A stretch of 64,000 nt of DNA from NCBI GenBank assembly GCA_014529385.2, contig CM043955.1, positions 141,884,640 to 141,948,639 on the forward strand. The letters are read 5' to 3'. The stretch's first letter is position 1. The number at the start of each line of letters is the position of its first letter. The notes under the pieces are model-generated. The model ran no database searches, was not told the origin of the DNA, and was given only the letters and a program-made list of their open reading frames with translations. Source of the stretch: Adiantum capillus-veneris. Lineage: Eukaryota > Streptophyta > Polypodiopsida > Polypodiales > Pteridaceae. This document shows positions 30,541 to 41,773 of the stretch, one piece after another. The position numbers and the translations under genes are program-made.

Positions 30541-33287
30541 TCTACGAGGAATAGGAGAGATGTATATCACATGCATATAGAGCTCTCACGAGAGTATGAA
30601 TCCCTCTGCAAGAAAAACAAACAGCAGACGCTTTCTGAAGCTTCGAAAGAGAACTTAAGATCGCAAGGCATGAAAAATGTGGACCTTTGACTGGATGACA
30701 GAATGTATCCAAAGCATCCCATCACAAACTCCACTCCATTTTTTAAGGATATTACATCCTTAGTCAACTATGTCAAAGATGGCCACCATGGCTTGTATGG
30801 TTACACTAAGCAGTTGGCTATAAGAAATGACGTTTTGTAACAAACAAGAGAGAGAGATATTGTATACTGCGACAATGTCCGCTTACACCAGAAAGTCGTG
30901 CAATGTGCTCAACAGGTTGAAGGTAGCAAGGAGACCATCAAGGAGCTTACACAAAAACTCAAAGAAAAAAACCAACGTTAGGTTTTCGCCAAAGAGAAAG
31001 AAAACTAAGAGACATCGAGGACTTGAAAGTTGGCTCGGGAGGAATTAAGAAAAGAGTGCAAGCCATCAAGTGAGTGTATCTATCCTTCTTAGGTTTATAT
31101 TCATAAACTCTCACATCTCTTACTGCTAACATGCTTGCGCAGATCTTTCCTTCACCCTGACAAGGAGTTGAGCATAGCACAACCACCTCCTCGGCCCATT
31201 ACGGGCTCACATTGAATCGCAAAATTGTAGCTGGCCTCTTGGATGATAAGCGCTATGGTAAGATCGTTGCTAAACAGCTTGAAAGCCTTTTAAAGGAGAA
31301 CCAACTCCTTGCACAGGACGTTCAATCAATTTTGGGTGAAGCTGGTATATCCAATAAGCGATATGCTGTCATTTTCAAGTATATAGTTCATTTGTAGTGT
31401 TGTTCGACTAGAAAAGGGTTTTGCATCATTTGCAGTGCTATTCTACTAGAAAAGGGTTTTGATTCTTAACTCCTCTTACTCAGGTATGTGCAAACACAGG
31501 TCAAAAAGTTTCGCATCAAGCACACGCCTCTTCTAAACCCTTTCTCTATTCAAAAACCAAGATGAGAAATCAATGAGGAGGTGCTTCAAAAGCTAGGAAG
31601 TCCTTTCCATGTTGAATTGACATACAGATCGCCAAAAGGAGAAGAAATGGTCTATGACAATTATAACAATATTTTTTATGATATCATTGCGCTGCAGTCA
31701 TACATTGTGCAGTTGTTCGATGTCACTGCTGAAGAGTGCAACGACGTCTTGAAGTTTGTCATCAAGCTAGATGAGTGCGAGCTTGTAAAGGAGACAAAGG
31801 TTGAGAGAGTCACACTCACACTTATGAATAGAGCTCTAGATGCAAGCATTGGACCAGATGATCCTCGAAACTTTAGTGTGCAATCTGAGCACAACATTTT
31901 TCTTCTTGCGATGTTCAAGGTTTGTAGAAGTTATGTTTAAGATAATTTATCGTTATGTTTCAGTTGAATGCTTTCAAAGGTGCATTGTAAAAAGTTCAAA
32001 ATTATCCTTTCAGGTGCCCATTGAGAACTTTGATATATTGAATTGGGTTTTTCATCAAACAAACATACCAAAAACAATAAGCGAAAAGAGAAATGGAAAG
32101 AAATTGGTTGTGGAGGGCATTGGATCCTACAATGTTGAGTGGCACATGGCTGGAGACCTTACAACCTTGAAATGCATGTACAACGTTTCCAAAGGAGCAA
32201 CAAGCAAAAGCCCTTGCTTGTATTGCATGGGAGGGGTTCACATCCTTGACAAACCATTTTGGAGGAGAGCTCCAGATGGGAATTTGCGCGACCCTAACTT
32301 CCAATCCATTTTGGATATCCCACTATCTAGAGTACACATATGCACAATGCATGCATTTTGTAGAATAATAGAAAAACTATTGTTTCTCTACGTCTGTTTG
32401 CCTAGACCACTCGACCTCTATCTGCAAAGCAAAGGACAATCTCGGATTTAGAGATGGCCTTCTCAGAAATGGGTTTGCACGGAGGAGGACATGTTAAGAT
32501 AGAGCAGAATGAGAAGAGATCGAAAAATAGTCGGGATGTTCCAAAGAAGCTATCCATTGGTGGTGTGAAAGCCCGAATCTTCCTTTCAGTGTCCACAACT
32601 GGACAAAAACGCAAAATCCAAAGTGCACAAGAAAGACAAGCATTAAGATACAACAGGTGGAAAAATCTACACAATGTTGTAGTTGACCATGCATACAATG
32701 GTGCATCAAGGACTCGCAAAGCAAAGGTATGGAAAACTTTGGACGTAATATTTAGGTTCTGCAAATTGAATTCATGGACTGATGGAAACTATATAAATTT
32801 CCAAGAAGCCGTGGAGACCTTCCACAAAACATTCATAAGTGCATGGACAAATCAACATATTACTCACTACATGGTACTGTAATTTGTTTAAGACATGATA
32901 ATCTTTTGAAATGCGAATACTCATCCTTATAGTAATGTCTGCATGCTTTGTGTGCAACACATTATCTGTAACCACATGCCTTGGTTTGCAAGGCAATATG
33001 GCAGCTTGGGTGTTTGGTCTACACAGGGCATGGAAAAAACCCACTACCGATCTCGTACTGGTTATTTCAGTCACACTTGACATGGAGGTGTTGCGAACAA
33101 AGCAAATAGCTTAGAGAAGCTACACCAATGGACGAATTTGAAACTAATGCACAAGTCACATCGCAAGGAACAAGTCAAACAAAGTCAGATTGGCCATGCG
33201 GTGAGATTAGCCAAAAAACGCGAAGAAAGGAGATATGGGAGTTATCGTCGGCGTGAGGATTGGCGGCTACGAAAACAACGCGTTTGA
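30541..33287 (+). pseudogene. Transposase-like multi-exon gene, plus-strand copy
   Basis: Blocks in order: ELSREYESLCKKNKQQTLSE, LRSQGMKNVDL (then TGA), ITNSTPFFKDITSLVNYVKD, and a charged coiled coil. Then come GLLDDKRYGKIVAKQLESLL (31212-31397), the 31581-31920 frame with LFDVTAEECNDVLKFVIKLD, AGDLTTLKCMYNVSKG with SPCLYC (about 32150-32230), and PLSRVHICTMHAFCRIIEKL (32320-32390). The end is WTNQHITHYM (to about 32872, donor GTACTG) and a last exon from about 32993 with GSLGVWSTQGMEKTHYRSRT, ending at TGA 33287 with a basic tail. At least three in-frame stops occur, one a likely CGA-to-TGA. It converges on the minus gene ending at 33496. The basic tail and RNase-H-like block order suggest a nuclear DNA transposase of unnamed superfamily. 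Confidence 0.68.
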
Positions 33288-33495
33288 AAGGGTTTGGACA
33301 ACACCGTTGCAAAGTATGCCATAACTCTCAGCCATAGCAAGATCCAAATAGCAAACTTAATGTATCTAGAAGAATCGACGTAATTTCAACTTTTCATACT
33401 ATGAATGATGGTTGCAACAAAAAAAATACATTGCAAGACATTGTTACATAATCAATCTAACTTTGATGCATAAAACAAATACATTCTATTTCTTT

Positions 33496-34086
33496 CTAGT
33501 CATCTCGAAATGATACATAATATTTTGGCCTCTTGTCCTTATCTGAAGGACCCTCTTCCTCGTGCCTTGGTCTCTTTGAATGATGCGTTTTGTCATCAAC
33601 ATCCGTCGCAAGCACGTTGAGGTCGAGCAATTGGGTCTCCTTAGTTGCCTCAACCTGCGGGGCCTCTTATATAAGTTGAATGATTGGCTGCTTTTGTTTT
33701 AACAGATCATGTTTTCCATATTGTGACAATTGGCGTGGGTCTATGATTCCACAAGCTACACCATACGCAACATGTGTCAAAAAGTAGCGACTGTGCAACC
33801 CATACATGCTAGGCCCTACACCAAAAATTGAGATCGTTGCTTGCTTGTCTAGGAGCATCACCTTTTTTGCGTTCCATTTGACGGCCGCGCCTCCTAGATA
33901 TCTTGAGAGTGTTTTCAATACAAAAAGGGGAAATTCAGCCTTGTCTTCGGAGAAGCTAGAATGGAAGCAGAGGAAATTTGGAGCGTTCAAATTCTCCAAG
34001 TACTGACCAAGAGAGGAATTCTTTCCCAAGTCTCCTTTACCTCGTCCACGGGGACGAGGAATGAACTTATCATCATAGACTACGAG
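33496..34086 (-). pseudogene. C-terminal exon of an unrecognised gene convergent to the transposase-like gene
   Basis: The minus strand, after an acceptor-like TTTCTCATAG at 34087, reads LVVYDDKFIPRPRGRGKGDL, then NAPNFLCFHSSFSEDKAEFP, FGVGPSMYGLHSRYFLTHVA and YGVACGIIDPRQLSQYG. After one in-frame TAA it continues to a Lys/Arg-rich end (HHSKRPRHEEEGPSDKDKRP) that looks like a bipartite nuclear signal, stopping at 33496. I do not recognise a domain. Only 208 bp separate its end from the end of the plus-strand transposase-like gene, as in two-gene DNA transposons. Upstream exons probably lie beyond the inserted retrotransposon, at 42925-43830. Confidence 0.5.
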
Positions 34087-34248
34087 CTATGAGAAATAAA
34101 AGCCAAGTGTTGGTATATACACATGAAACTCTCATAAAGGGAAGCAAAAAAATATTTATACAGGAGTATACCTTCTAATTTTTGTCTTCTTCAAGTAATG
34201 CAACATTCCATAAGTTAAGTGTACTCTCGTTTGCAGAGGATGAGGATG

Positions 34249-34252
34249 GCGT
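34249..34252. other. Target-site duplication of the Tat element, left copy
   Basis: GCGT here and at 42921-42924 flank the two LTRs. Ty3/gypsy insertions usually make 5-bp duplications; only four bases match exactly. Confidence 0.7.
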
Positions 34253-35387
34253 TGTCAGGAGTTTTTTGGAGCAAGGGATTGCGCATATGTACATATACAT
34301 GCATGGTGCATCAAATAAAGGATTGCCCATTTTCCTTAGCCAAGTGGTTATGTGGGGCCCACATGTGTACAGGTAGGACAGTGTGTACATAGTGCATCGA
34401 TTTTCACTATCACCAGTACCAGTATGTTTTTTCTACAATAATGAGGAGTTTATAGCGCGTAAAACTTCTCGAGAAAGCTATCCGCGGGCCGACGACGTGA
34501 GGTCAGCAGGTGCATCAGATGGCATCTAGTGGCGTCAGGAGGGCGAACGAGGTCAATATTTGCACGCGGATGAGGATGGACACAACGTGGGTGTTTTCTT
34601 GTGAGAGTTATGCAAAAAGGTCATCATGAGGACCACTTTTTGGGGCCACTTCACGTGGTTGCGAGACGCATTATTTAAAAGAAATGAGTGCCAGGTGTGC
34701 GCATGGATGTAGCAGGGTGACGACTATGCACTGCGAGGTCAGTTTTTGGCCTGTTCGGGGTCTGTTTGAGGTCATCTAAAAGGCCAAGGGTGCCCAACTA
34801 ATAAAGCTAAGTGTGGGAACTGAAAAAACAGAGAGAAGACCAGAAAAAACGTGGAGAAGAGAGGAGGAACAGCCGCAGGTGTGTTTTTTGGGTTTTTGGA
34901 GCCTGTTTTGGCCGTAAACTGCTCATCCGAGGTCGGATTTGAGCACTTTGACATTGTAGACTGGGGTTTTGGGCCGTTCCGGACGCGATGGCGCTGTCCA
35001 TTTTGCCAAATTCCTCATTCTTTTCCTGCTGTTTTTCTGTGTAAGTTTCTCCTATGAGCGAAGTTTCTGCTCCAGTTTGTGATTATATCTGGCTTATTTT
35101 ACCCATACTGTGTGAGCTGTTTGTCCCATTGGTGTTGGCCCAAGCTCAATTGTATCTATACATCAGAAATTCTCCTCTTTTGAGCTGAGTTTTTTGGGTG
35201 TGTGTGTGTGTGTGTGTGGAGTGGGCAAGTGGATAGTCTCTCTCCTCTCACTCCAGAGGTGTGTTCCCTGTCTCGGCCAGGTGTGTTGTGTAAGCCGAGT
35301 GGTGCCCCATAGTGTGTGTGTGTATCTTCCCAAGAGTGTGTGTCGGGTCGTTATAGAGGCGCTATGTGTGTTTTCATCTCGCTCACA
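34253..35387 (+). repeat. 5' LTR of the Tat-type element
   Basis: Starts TGTCAGGAG, ends CTCGCTCACA, and is nearly identical to 41774-42920. It contains a (GT) run near 35197-35218, which is longer in the 3' copy. Confidence 0.95.
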
Positions 35388-35393
35388 TTCTTT

Positions 35394-35411
35394 TGGCGCC
35401 CCCACGGAGGA
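35394..35411 (+). other. Probable primer-binding site of the Tat-type element
   Basis: TGGCGCCCCCACGGAGGA begins 6 bp after the 5' LTR. The TGGCGCC core is typical of several plant tRNA primer sites, but the rest does not match a tRNA I can name. Confidence 0.5.
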
Positions 35412-36394
35412 TCTTCTTCGAGTACCTTCTGCTTCGAGCTTCGAGCTTCGAGCTTCGGGATTACAGGTTACAGGTTACAGGTTACAGGTACAGGTACAGA
35501 TGATTCACACAGGTACAGGTAGCTGGAGTACAGTGATATACTAGCAGTGATGTCACTTGCAGTTGTTGTGGGTATGCATCACTTGGCGCCTATTTGAGCG
35601 CATTGTCTGCTGGATTGTACGTTACTTGTGAAAACTGCCATTGTACGCATTTGTGGAGCCATACTTGGTTGTATTTGGCAGACCCAGCCATTTCTGAGAC
35701 TTGGTCTGGAAGATAGTCATTTCTGAGACTTGACTATACGCGATTTGCATTATCCTTCGTGTGAGGGTCGATAGCGTGAGGTTTTTATTGAGCTGGGGGA
35801 TTCTCAAATGTGGAGATCCTTTCGGTGATACAGGTAGCTGGAGCACCCTTTTTGTGACCTCGCCATAGGCTATGTACTAGTGAGTCCTAATTGATGCTCG
35901 AGTTCTATTGTTGACAGTTTATGCATACATAGACAGTCTATATTTTGGGTTCACACTGCTCTACTTCTGGGGAAACTCTGTCGAAATTTTCCCAAGTTAT
36001 GATGGCTGGTTTTTTGGTATTTTGAGCCATTTATGCTGTTATGCTGCTGAAATTTTGGCAAAATCAGACGTTGAGTCAGGTGTGCCTTCTTGGGAGCTTC
36101 ATGGTTGGCTTTAATGGATGATCAAAATGGCCCTCAGTTCATGTGTCCAGGAAGATCTTTTTCCAGCAGCGCATAGTCTTTATGTTTGGGCCAAGAAGAT
36201 TGAGAGAGATCCTGGAATGTCCTTTGCCTGTTGTAATTCCGATGATTAACTATGAAAACTCATTTGATGTGCATGTGTTTGTCCTTATCTAAAGTTGAGC
36301 TCCATTGAAGTTTCTGGGGATTGGGTAGTGAAAAGTTTTGGGTTCTTGCACGTGTGTTCGAAGGGGTTCTCAAAGCATCATAATTTGGGTAGCC
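35412..36394 (+). other. Leader of the Tat-type element
   Basis: Contains short direct repeats CGAGCTT (35425-35455) and CAGGTTACAGGTTACAGG (35460-35520). The tRNA-like, snoRNA-like and long-frame checks I could do by eye were negative. Packaging signals are likely here by position only. Confidence 0.5.
35436..35522 (+). repeat. Short tandem repeats in the Tat leader
   Basis: CTTCGAG units followed by ACAGGTT and ACAGGT units in direct tandem. They are unique to this leader in the window. Confidence 0.85.
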
Positions 36395-37747
36395 ATGGCT
36401 TTCTCTTATCCGGAGTTTCATGGAAGAAGTGATGAAGATGTGGAAGAATTTTTGGAAAATATGGAGATTGCCTGCATTAGCAACCAGATTCATGACCCTA
36501 CGCAAATGTTACGCCTTCTCCAAATTTGTTTGAAGAGTGATGCACGAGTTTGGTCTAAAGCATTTGAAGAGGAGTTGCGTGTGGCTGATCCACCTGTAAG
36601 GTTGAGTTGGGACAATCTACGACATGGGTTGGAAGTGGAGTTTGTGAAGATAGAAGATCCTGACAAGGTGTGGCAAGAAGTACAGGCTTTGGTGCAGAAG
36701 GAAGGTGAGCCAGTAGATGCGTATATACGTAAGTTTTCATTGGCATGGGAGCGAATGTGCAAGGCTTTAGCACCACAGGTACCCCCGCCTGACATGATGA
36801 AGAAGGACAGGTTCTTAGCTGGTCTTTGGGAGAATATACGTTGGAGAGTGGAGCTAAAGAAGCCTAGGACATATGAAGATGCACTAGAGGTAGCAAGGAA
36901 CAAAGAGTGGAAGCTGAGGAAAATGAGCCAGTTAGGGGTGGAATCTTTGCCAATGAGGTCTGAATTTCAGCCTATAGAGTCTTTACAAGGGCGCATGTCA
37001 GGGGTTCATCATGAACCAGTGGTTCCTGTTACTACTCAGGTTATGCCAGCAGTGGTCACTACAGCAGTGCAAGATGATGGGCTAAGGCAAGACATGAGGC
37101 AAATGGTAGATTTGATGAAGAATCTCAGCCTAAACATGCTAGGTCAAGTGGGAAATAATCGAGGTCGAGGGAGGTTTGCAAATCAGCCAGGAGGTGAAGA
37201 AAGGTCTAGGAATGGTGTTGGACAAAGCAATGGTAGGTTTTGGAGGCAGACGCCCACCTGTTACAATTGTGGAGAGTTGGGTCACATCAGCCCGCAATGT
37301 GATAAGCCACCAAGGATGGGGGGAGACATGTATCCATTGCCAAGACAGGTGCTAACTAGGTCAAACGATTATGGCTTCGAAATTAAGGGAGACGAAGGAA
37401 CCAATGGACTGACCCAGGAGGAAAAGGGAAAGACAAAAGTGCTAAGTGTAGTCACCTTGGAGAAGGCATCAAAGCTAGAGGATACATTAGTGATGCCTAT
37501 TGGGAAGAGGACCACAGAGGATAAGGAAGGAAGAAGTGCCCCAGGTCCTAGTAAGAAGAAAGGAAAGAGCCATGAAGGCGAGGATGTCAAAGCCAAGAGG
37601 AAAAGGAGAGCTCGTCGAAAGTTTCATGTTTCAGATTTTCCACTAGGGGATGGGCAATTAAGCTATGACTTGAAGGAGGATCTGACGAGCAGGAAGGCAG
37701 ATGTTACTTTTGGGCAGCTTATAGAGATGGTGCCTAAGCTAAAGTGA
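36395..37747 (+). CDS. Gag of the Tat-type element
   Basis: 450 codons from ATG 36395 (MAFSYPEFHGRSDEDVEEFL), chosen because the capsid homology starts there; the open frame extends further upstream without homology. Residues 1-200 are the retrotransposon gag/capsid domain (MLRLLQICLKSDARVWSKAF, RKFSLAWERM). Residues 285-305 hold a canonical CCHC knuckle CYNCGELGHISPQC. A Lys/Arg-rich stretch (about 390-425) follows. It forms particles and binds RNA in the cytoplasm. It ends 12 nt before the next frame's ATG, so pol is probably made by reinitiation or readthrough. No stops or frameshifts. Confidence 0.92.
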   Translation: MAFSYPEFHGRSDEDVEEFLENMEIACISNQIHDPTQMLRLLQICLKSDARVWSKAFEEELRVADPPVRLSWDNLRHGLEVEFVKIEDPDKVWQEVQALVQKEGEPVDAYIRKFSLAWERMCKALAPQVPPPDMMKKDRFLAGLWENIRWRVELKKPRTYEDALEVARNKEWKLRKMSQLGVESLPMRSEFQPIESLQGRMSGVHHEPVVPVTTQVMPAVVTTAVQDDGLRQDMRQMVDLMKNLSLNMLGQVGNNRGRGRFANQPGGEERSRNGVGQSNGRFWRQTPTCYNCGELGHISPQCDKPPRMGGDMYPLPRQVLTRSNDYGFEIKGDEGTNGLTQEEKGKTKVLSVVTLEKASKLEDTLVMPIGKRTTEDKEGRSAPGPSKKKGKSHEGEDVKAKRKRRARRKFHVSDFPLGDGQLSYDLKEDLTSRKADVTFGQLIEMVPKLK

Positions 37748-37759
37748 CAGTGGAAGAGG

Positions 37760-39350
37760 ATGGTTAACCCAATGGAGAAAGAGCCAGAGAGAGGTTCAGT
37801 GAAGGTGTTGGCAATGGACGAGCTACCAGACATTTGTCCAATAGTAGATGTGTGGCATAAAAGGAAAAATTTGGGACAAGGTTATGTGGATGGCGGAGCC
37901 CAAATATGCGTCATAACACACTCATGCGTTGAGAAGATGGGTCCCACAGTGGCTGGGGTGTCAGGTTTTCGGATCAGATTGGCAAACCATCAAAAAGTAA
38001 AATGCTTGGGTGTTGTAAAGAGCTTAGAAGTGGAGGCATATGATGCAAAGGCAGTGGTTGATTTTCATGTGATGCCAGCAGGGTTGGGAGCATATCCTAT
38101 TATACTGGGCAGACCATGGTTACGTGCAGTGGGAGCTGTTCAAGATTGGCGACATGGTACGATTAGCCTCTATGGAAAGACATGTACCAAGAAGCTTTAT
38201 AATATGGACACAAGGAAACGATTAGAGGAGCTTTATGAAGATGAGGATGAGTCTAGTGATGAAGACTCTTCCACGGTGACAGATGAGGACAGTGATAGCA
38301 CTACCAGCAGTGATGAGGATGCTGATGTTGCATTTCTTTTGATGGACAAAGAAATCCAGGAGATTGGCTTAGTTGCATTTGCGAATGAGGTTGAAGATGA
38401 AAGTGAAGGGCCTTATGAAGTGATTGAAGGGCTGATGCAAACCAAGGTTGAGTTGTCAAAGAAGCAGGAATTAATGACACAAATGATCAGTGGAGACCTC
38501 TCAGCTATGGAGAAGGATATATATTTGCACATGCTGGCTAGTTTTCCTGATTTGTTCATTACTTCATATGAAGAGATCAGAGGGTTCAAGGGTGAAGAGA
38601 TGCATATAGAGCTGAAGGAAGGTGCTAAGCCAGTGCGGCAAAGGCTAAGAAGGATGGGTCAAGAGCAAATGGAAGCCTTGCGAGAAGAGGTGGACAAGTT
38701 GTTGAAGGCAGGGTTCATAGTCCCTGTGGAGACCACAGAATGGGTGAGTCCAGTAGTAGTCAGTCCAAAGAAGGATGGGAAGTGGAGGATTTGTGTAGAT
38801 TTTAAACCCTTAAATGCAGCCACTAAGAAGAACCCATATCCTCTTCCATTCATCGATCAGATCTTGGATTCAGTGGCAGGTTATGAGAGGTATAGTGTGT
38901 GTGATGGTTTTTCAGGCTATTTTCAATTGAAGATTGCTCTTAAAGACCGCACAAAGACAACTTTTATTACGCCATGGGGCTGCTATTGCTACACAGTATT
39001 GCCATTTGGGTTGTCAAATGGACCTTCCTTTTATCAAGAGAGAGCAAATTGGGTGTTGGAAACATTCATTGGTAGTTGTGTTAAAGCTTTTATGGATGAC
39101 TTCTGTGTCTATAGTAGTAGGGCTGATCACCATGAGAAGCTACAGATGGTATTGGCTCGATATGATGAATGTGGAGGACAACTAAATCCAAAGAAATGTC
39201 ATCTAGCACAGCCAAGGGTGAAGTTATTGGGCCACACGGTGTCAGAAAATGGCATTGAGGCTGATCCAGACAAGGTTAAGTCTATTATTCTTCTTCCATC
39301 ACCTATGAGTACGAAGCAATTGGCAACCTTTATACACAAAGTGAAGTACA
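37760..39350 (+). CDS. Protease and reverse transcriptase of the Tat-type element
   Basis: Starts at ATG 37760. Residues about 35-125 are a retropepsin (GYVDGGAQICVITHSCVEKM, with DGG for DSG, and YPIILGRPWLRAVGA). An acidic spacer with many D/E/S follows (about 155-195). RT occupies about 290-520: SPVVVSPKKDGKWRICVDFK, YSVCDGFSGYFQLKIA, VLPFGLSNGPSFYQE and the catalytic box FMDDF near residue 444. The coding sense ends near 39350 where a 1-2 nt indel moves to the next frame; the literal frame runs on to a stop at 39460. RT makes cDNA and the protease matures Pol. Confidence 0.9.
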
Positions 39351-41745
39351 GGCACGGTTTATTCCATTGTCTTCGCAGCTTCTTTATCCATTACAGCAAG
39401 TGGCAAAGCATGATCCATTGCAATGGGATGACAAGTGTGAAGAAGTGTTTCAAGAGGTGAAAGAGGTGTTAGGGGGGTTGTCAGCCATGCAGGCTCCTGA
39501 TTGGGAGAAAGTTTTTTATGTAAATCCATCAGTAGGGGATGATGCCATTGGAGCCATGCTATTGCAAAAGGGGAAGGGCAGCCATTATATGAGGCCAGTG
39601 TATTGTGCAAGCCGAGTGAAGTTGGTAGCGGAGAGAAAGTTATCGAAAGTAGAGCTAGTGATGGCCAATGTAATATTTGCTTGTCGACGATTTCGTCATT
39701 ACTTGCTACCACGGCCTTTTGTTTTCTTGACGAGTTATGCCTTTTTGCCACAGTTAATTAATGGCATTAACATGTCAAATGTGGTCAAGAAATGGGTAAT
39801 TGAGCTGCAAGAGTTTGAGTTCCCTTTTCTAGTGGAAGATAGTACAAGGGCTACCCTAGCTGATTTGTTGACCTACAAGGAGAATCCCCTTATTGTTAAG
39901 GAAGAGGTGGTGAGAAAGGCAGTTGAAGAAGTGCCACAGATCAGCAATGCACATGTGTTGTTCTTTGATGGTTCATACAGAAAGAGCCACGATGCAGCTT
40001 CAGGGGGTATAGCACTTTATTATCCAGAGGGGAAGCTAGTATGCAAGAGAGTGTTCAAATTGGATGCGCATAGTAACAATGAGGCTGAATATGCTACATT
40101 GGAAGCCGGATTACACATTTGTTTGAAGCATGGGGTTCGAAGGTTGAGCATAAAAGGTGATGCCTTGTTAGTGGTGAAGCAAGTGCTGGGTGTGTGGAAG
40201 AGCAAGAACACCTCATTGAAGGAAATGTGCTTTAGAATTAAAGGCCTGTTAAAAAAGTTTGAAGCATGGAGCATCAAACACATTGAACGTGCTCTAAATG
40301 GAGAGGCACATGAAGCAGCTCAAGGCATGATTGGGGAGCTATTCGTGTTGAGGACCAATTTACCTCTTTATCATGGCCGAGAAAGTTTGGCTCAAGAAGA
40401 GGAGTTTTTGCTAACAGGAATCATTCCAAAGGAGATTCAGAAGTCTAAGAAGTATGGCTTTGTGCGTAGAGCATACAGGTACAAATTGATTGGTGATGTC
40501 TTATACATGAAAGGGGCTGATCTCGTGTTGAGACGTGTACCTTGGCGGGAGGAGCTTTACAGAGTGTTGGAAGAGAATCATGAAGGCGCATGTGGTGGCC
40601 ATTTTGCTCTAAAGATCACCTTGCATAAGATTTTGCAAGAGGGGTATGTATGGCCTAGTTTGCACAAGGATGTTCACCATTGGTGTAGGTCTTGCAATAG
40701 GTGTCAAGCGTTTGGGAAGAGAGTGTTGAAGCCAGAGCTACGAAAAACCATTATGGCGTTTGATGTGTTTGAAAAGTGGGGGATTGATGCAATAGGCCCG
40801 TTACCTATCACAAGCAGGGACAAAAGCTATATTTTGACGGCAGTGGACTATCTTTCTAGATGGGCAGAGGCTATAGCAGTAAAACAGATCACTGCAAAGG
40901 ATGTGGCAAAATTTGTGTATGATGAAATATGTTGCAAGTTTGGGGTGCCATTAGAGCTACTTTCAGATAAGGGGCCAGGATTTAGAGCTAAACTGCTAGA
41001 CTTCTTATGCACAAAGATGAAGATTAGGCACCAGCATACCACTCCTTATTACCCGCAGTGTAATGGCTTAAATGAAAGATTCAATGGTGAGTTGGTACAA
41101 ATTCTTTCTAAAGTGACAGAGCACCAAGGAAAGAATTGGGATTTGGAATTGCCTAGTGCATTATGGGCTTACCGTACTTCGGTGAAGACAGGTACAGGGT
41201 TTACTCCATTTCATTTGGTGTATGGAAAGGAAGCACTATTGCCTGTGGAGGTAGAGTTGCCTGCGGTCAAGATGTTAGAGAAGTTGCTTGGGTCGCCTAG
41301 TGATGCATTCAAAGAGAGGCTCTTGCAGTTACAAGAGGTCCAATTGGATAGGATGAGCGCATTGGAGCATTATGGGCAGATGCAGGATAAGGCTTTGGCA
41401 AAGATAAATGAAAAGGTTAAAAGTAAGGGTATCAAGAAACATGACTTGGTGTTGCGCTACAACAGTAAGCTGGACAACACCTTCCAAAAGAAGTTTCAAA
41501 TTAAGTGGGAAGGCCCTTTCAAGGTAGTGGAGTGTTTTCCAAATGGCACATATCAGCTGGCTAACCTGGATGGTGTTCTACATAAGTCAAGGGTAAATGG
41601 ATTGCGTCTTAAATTGTATCATGCTAGATTGATGATGGTGGAGCAAGATGAGCTGTCTGTGGATCAAGCAGTGTTGGTGAGGGATGAGGAGACCTGTGAT
41701 GCGGCGAGTCTCATATCTCTCTTTGCTGCTGCTGATCATGAATGA
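39351..41745 (+). CDS. RNase H, second RNase H and integrase of the Tat-type element
   Basis: The open frame from 39367 has 792 codons. The first RNase H, with a weak catalytic set (VFYVNPSVGDDAIGAMLLQ), lies about residues 50-150. The second, archaeal-like RNase H is about 195-330 (HVLFFDGSYRKSHDAASGGI, then NNEAEYATLEAGL, then IKGDALLVVKQV), giving the D-E-D set. The integrase zinc region is about 395-445 (HEGACGGHF, CRSCNRCQAFG), and the core triad is D474, D534 and E570, with the expected 35-residue D-E spacing. The C-terminal part reads FQIKWEGPFKVVECFPNGTY with no chromodomain. The second RNase H defines the Tat group. It is separated from RT by the frameshift at about 39350. Confidence 0.92.
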
Positions 41746-41755
41746 TCTAGCAGGC

Positions 41756-41767
41756 TAGGGGATGGGC
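41756..41767 (+). other. Polypurine tract of the Tat-type element
   Basis: AGGGGATGGGCA lies just upstream of the 3' LTR start at 41774, between the integrase stop and the LTR. Confidence 0.6.
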
Positions 41768-41773
41768 AAATTA

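Noticed and set aside
37369-37596. Minus-strand frame inside the Tat gag
   Set aside because: Shadow of the gag frame; no homology of its own.
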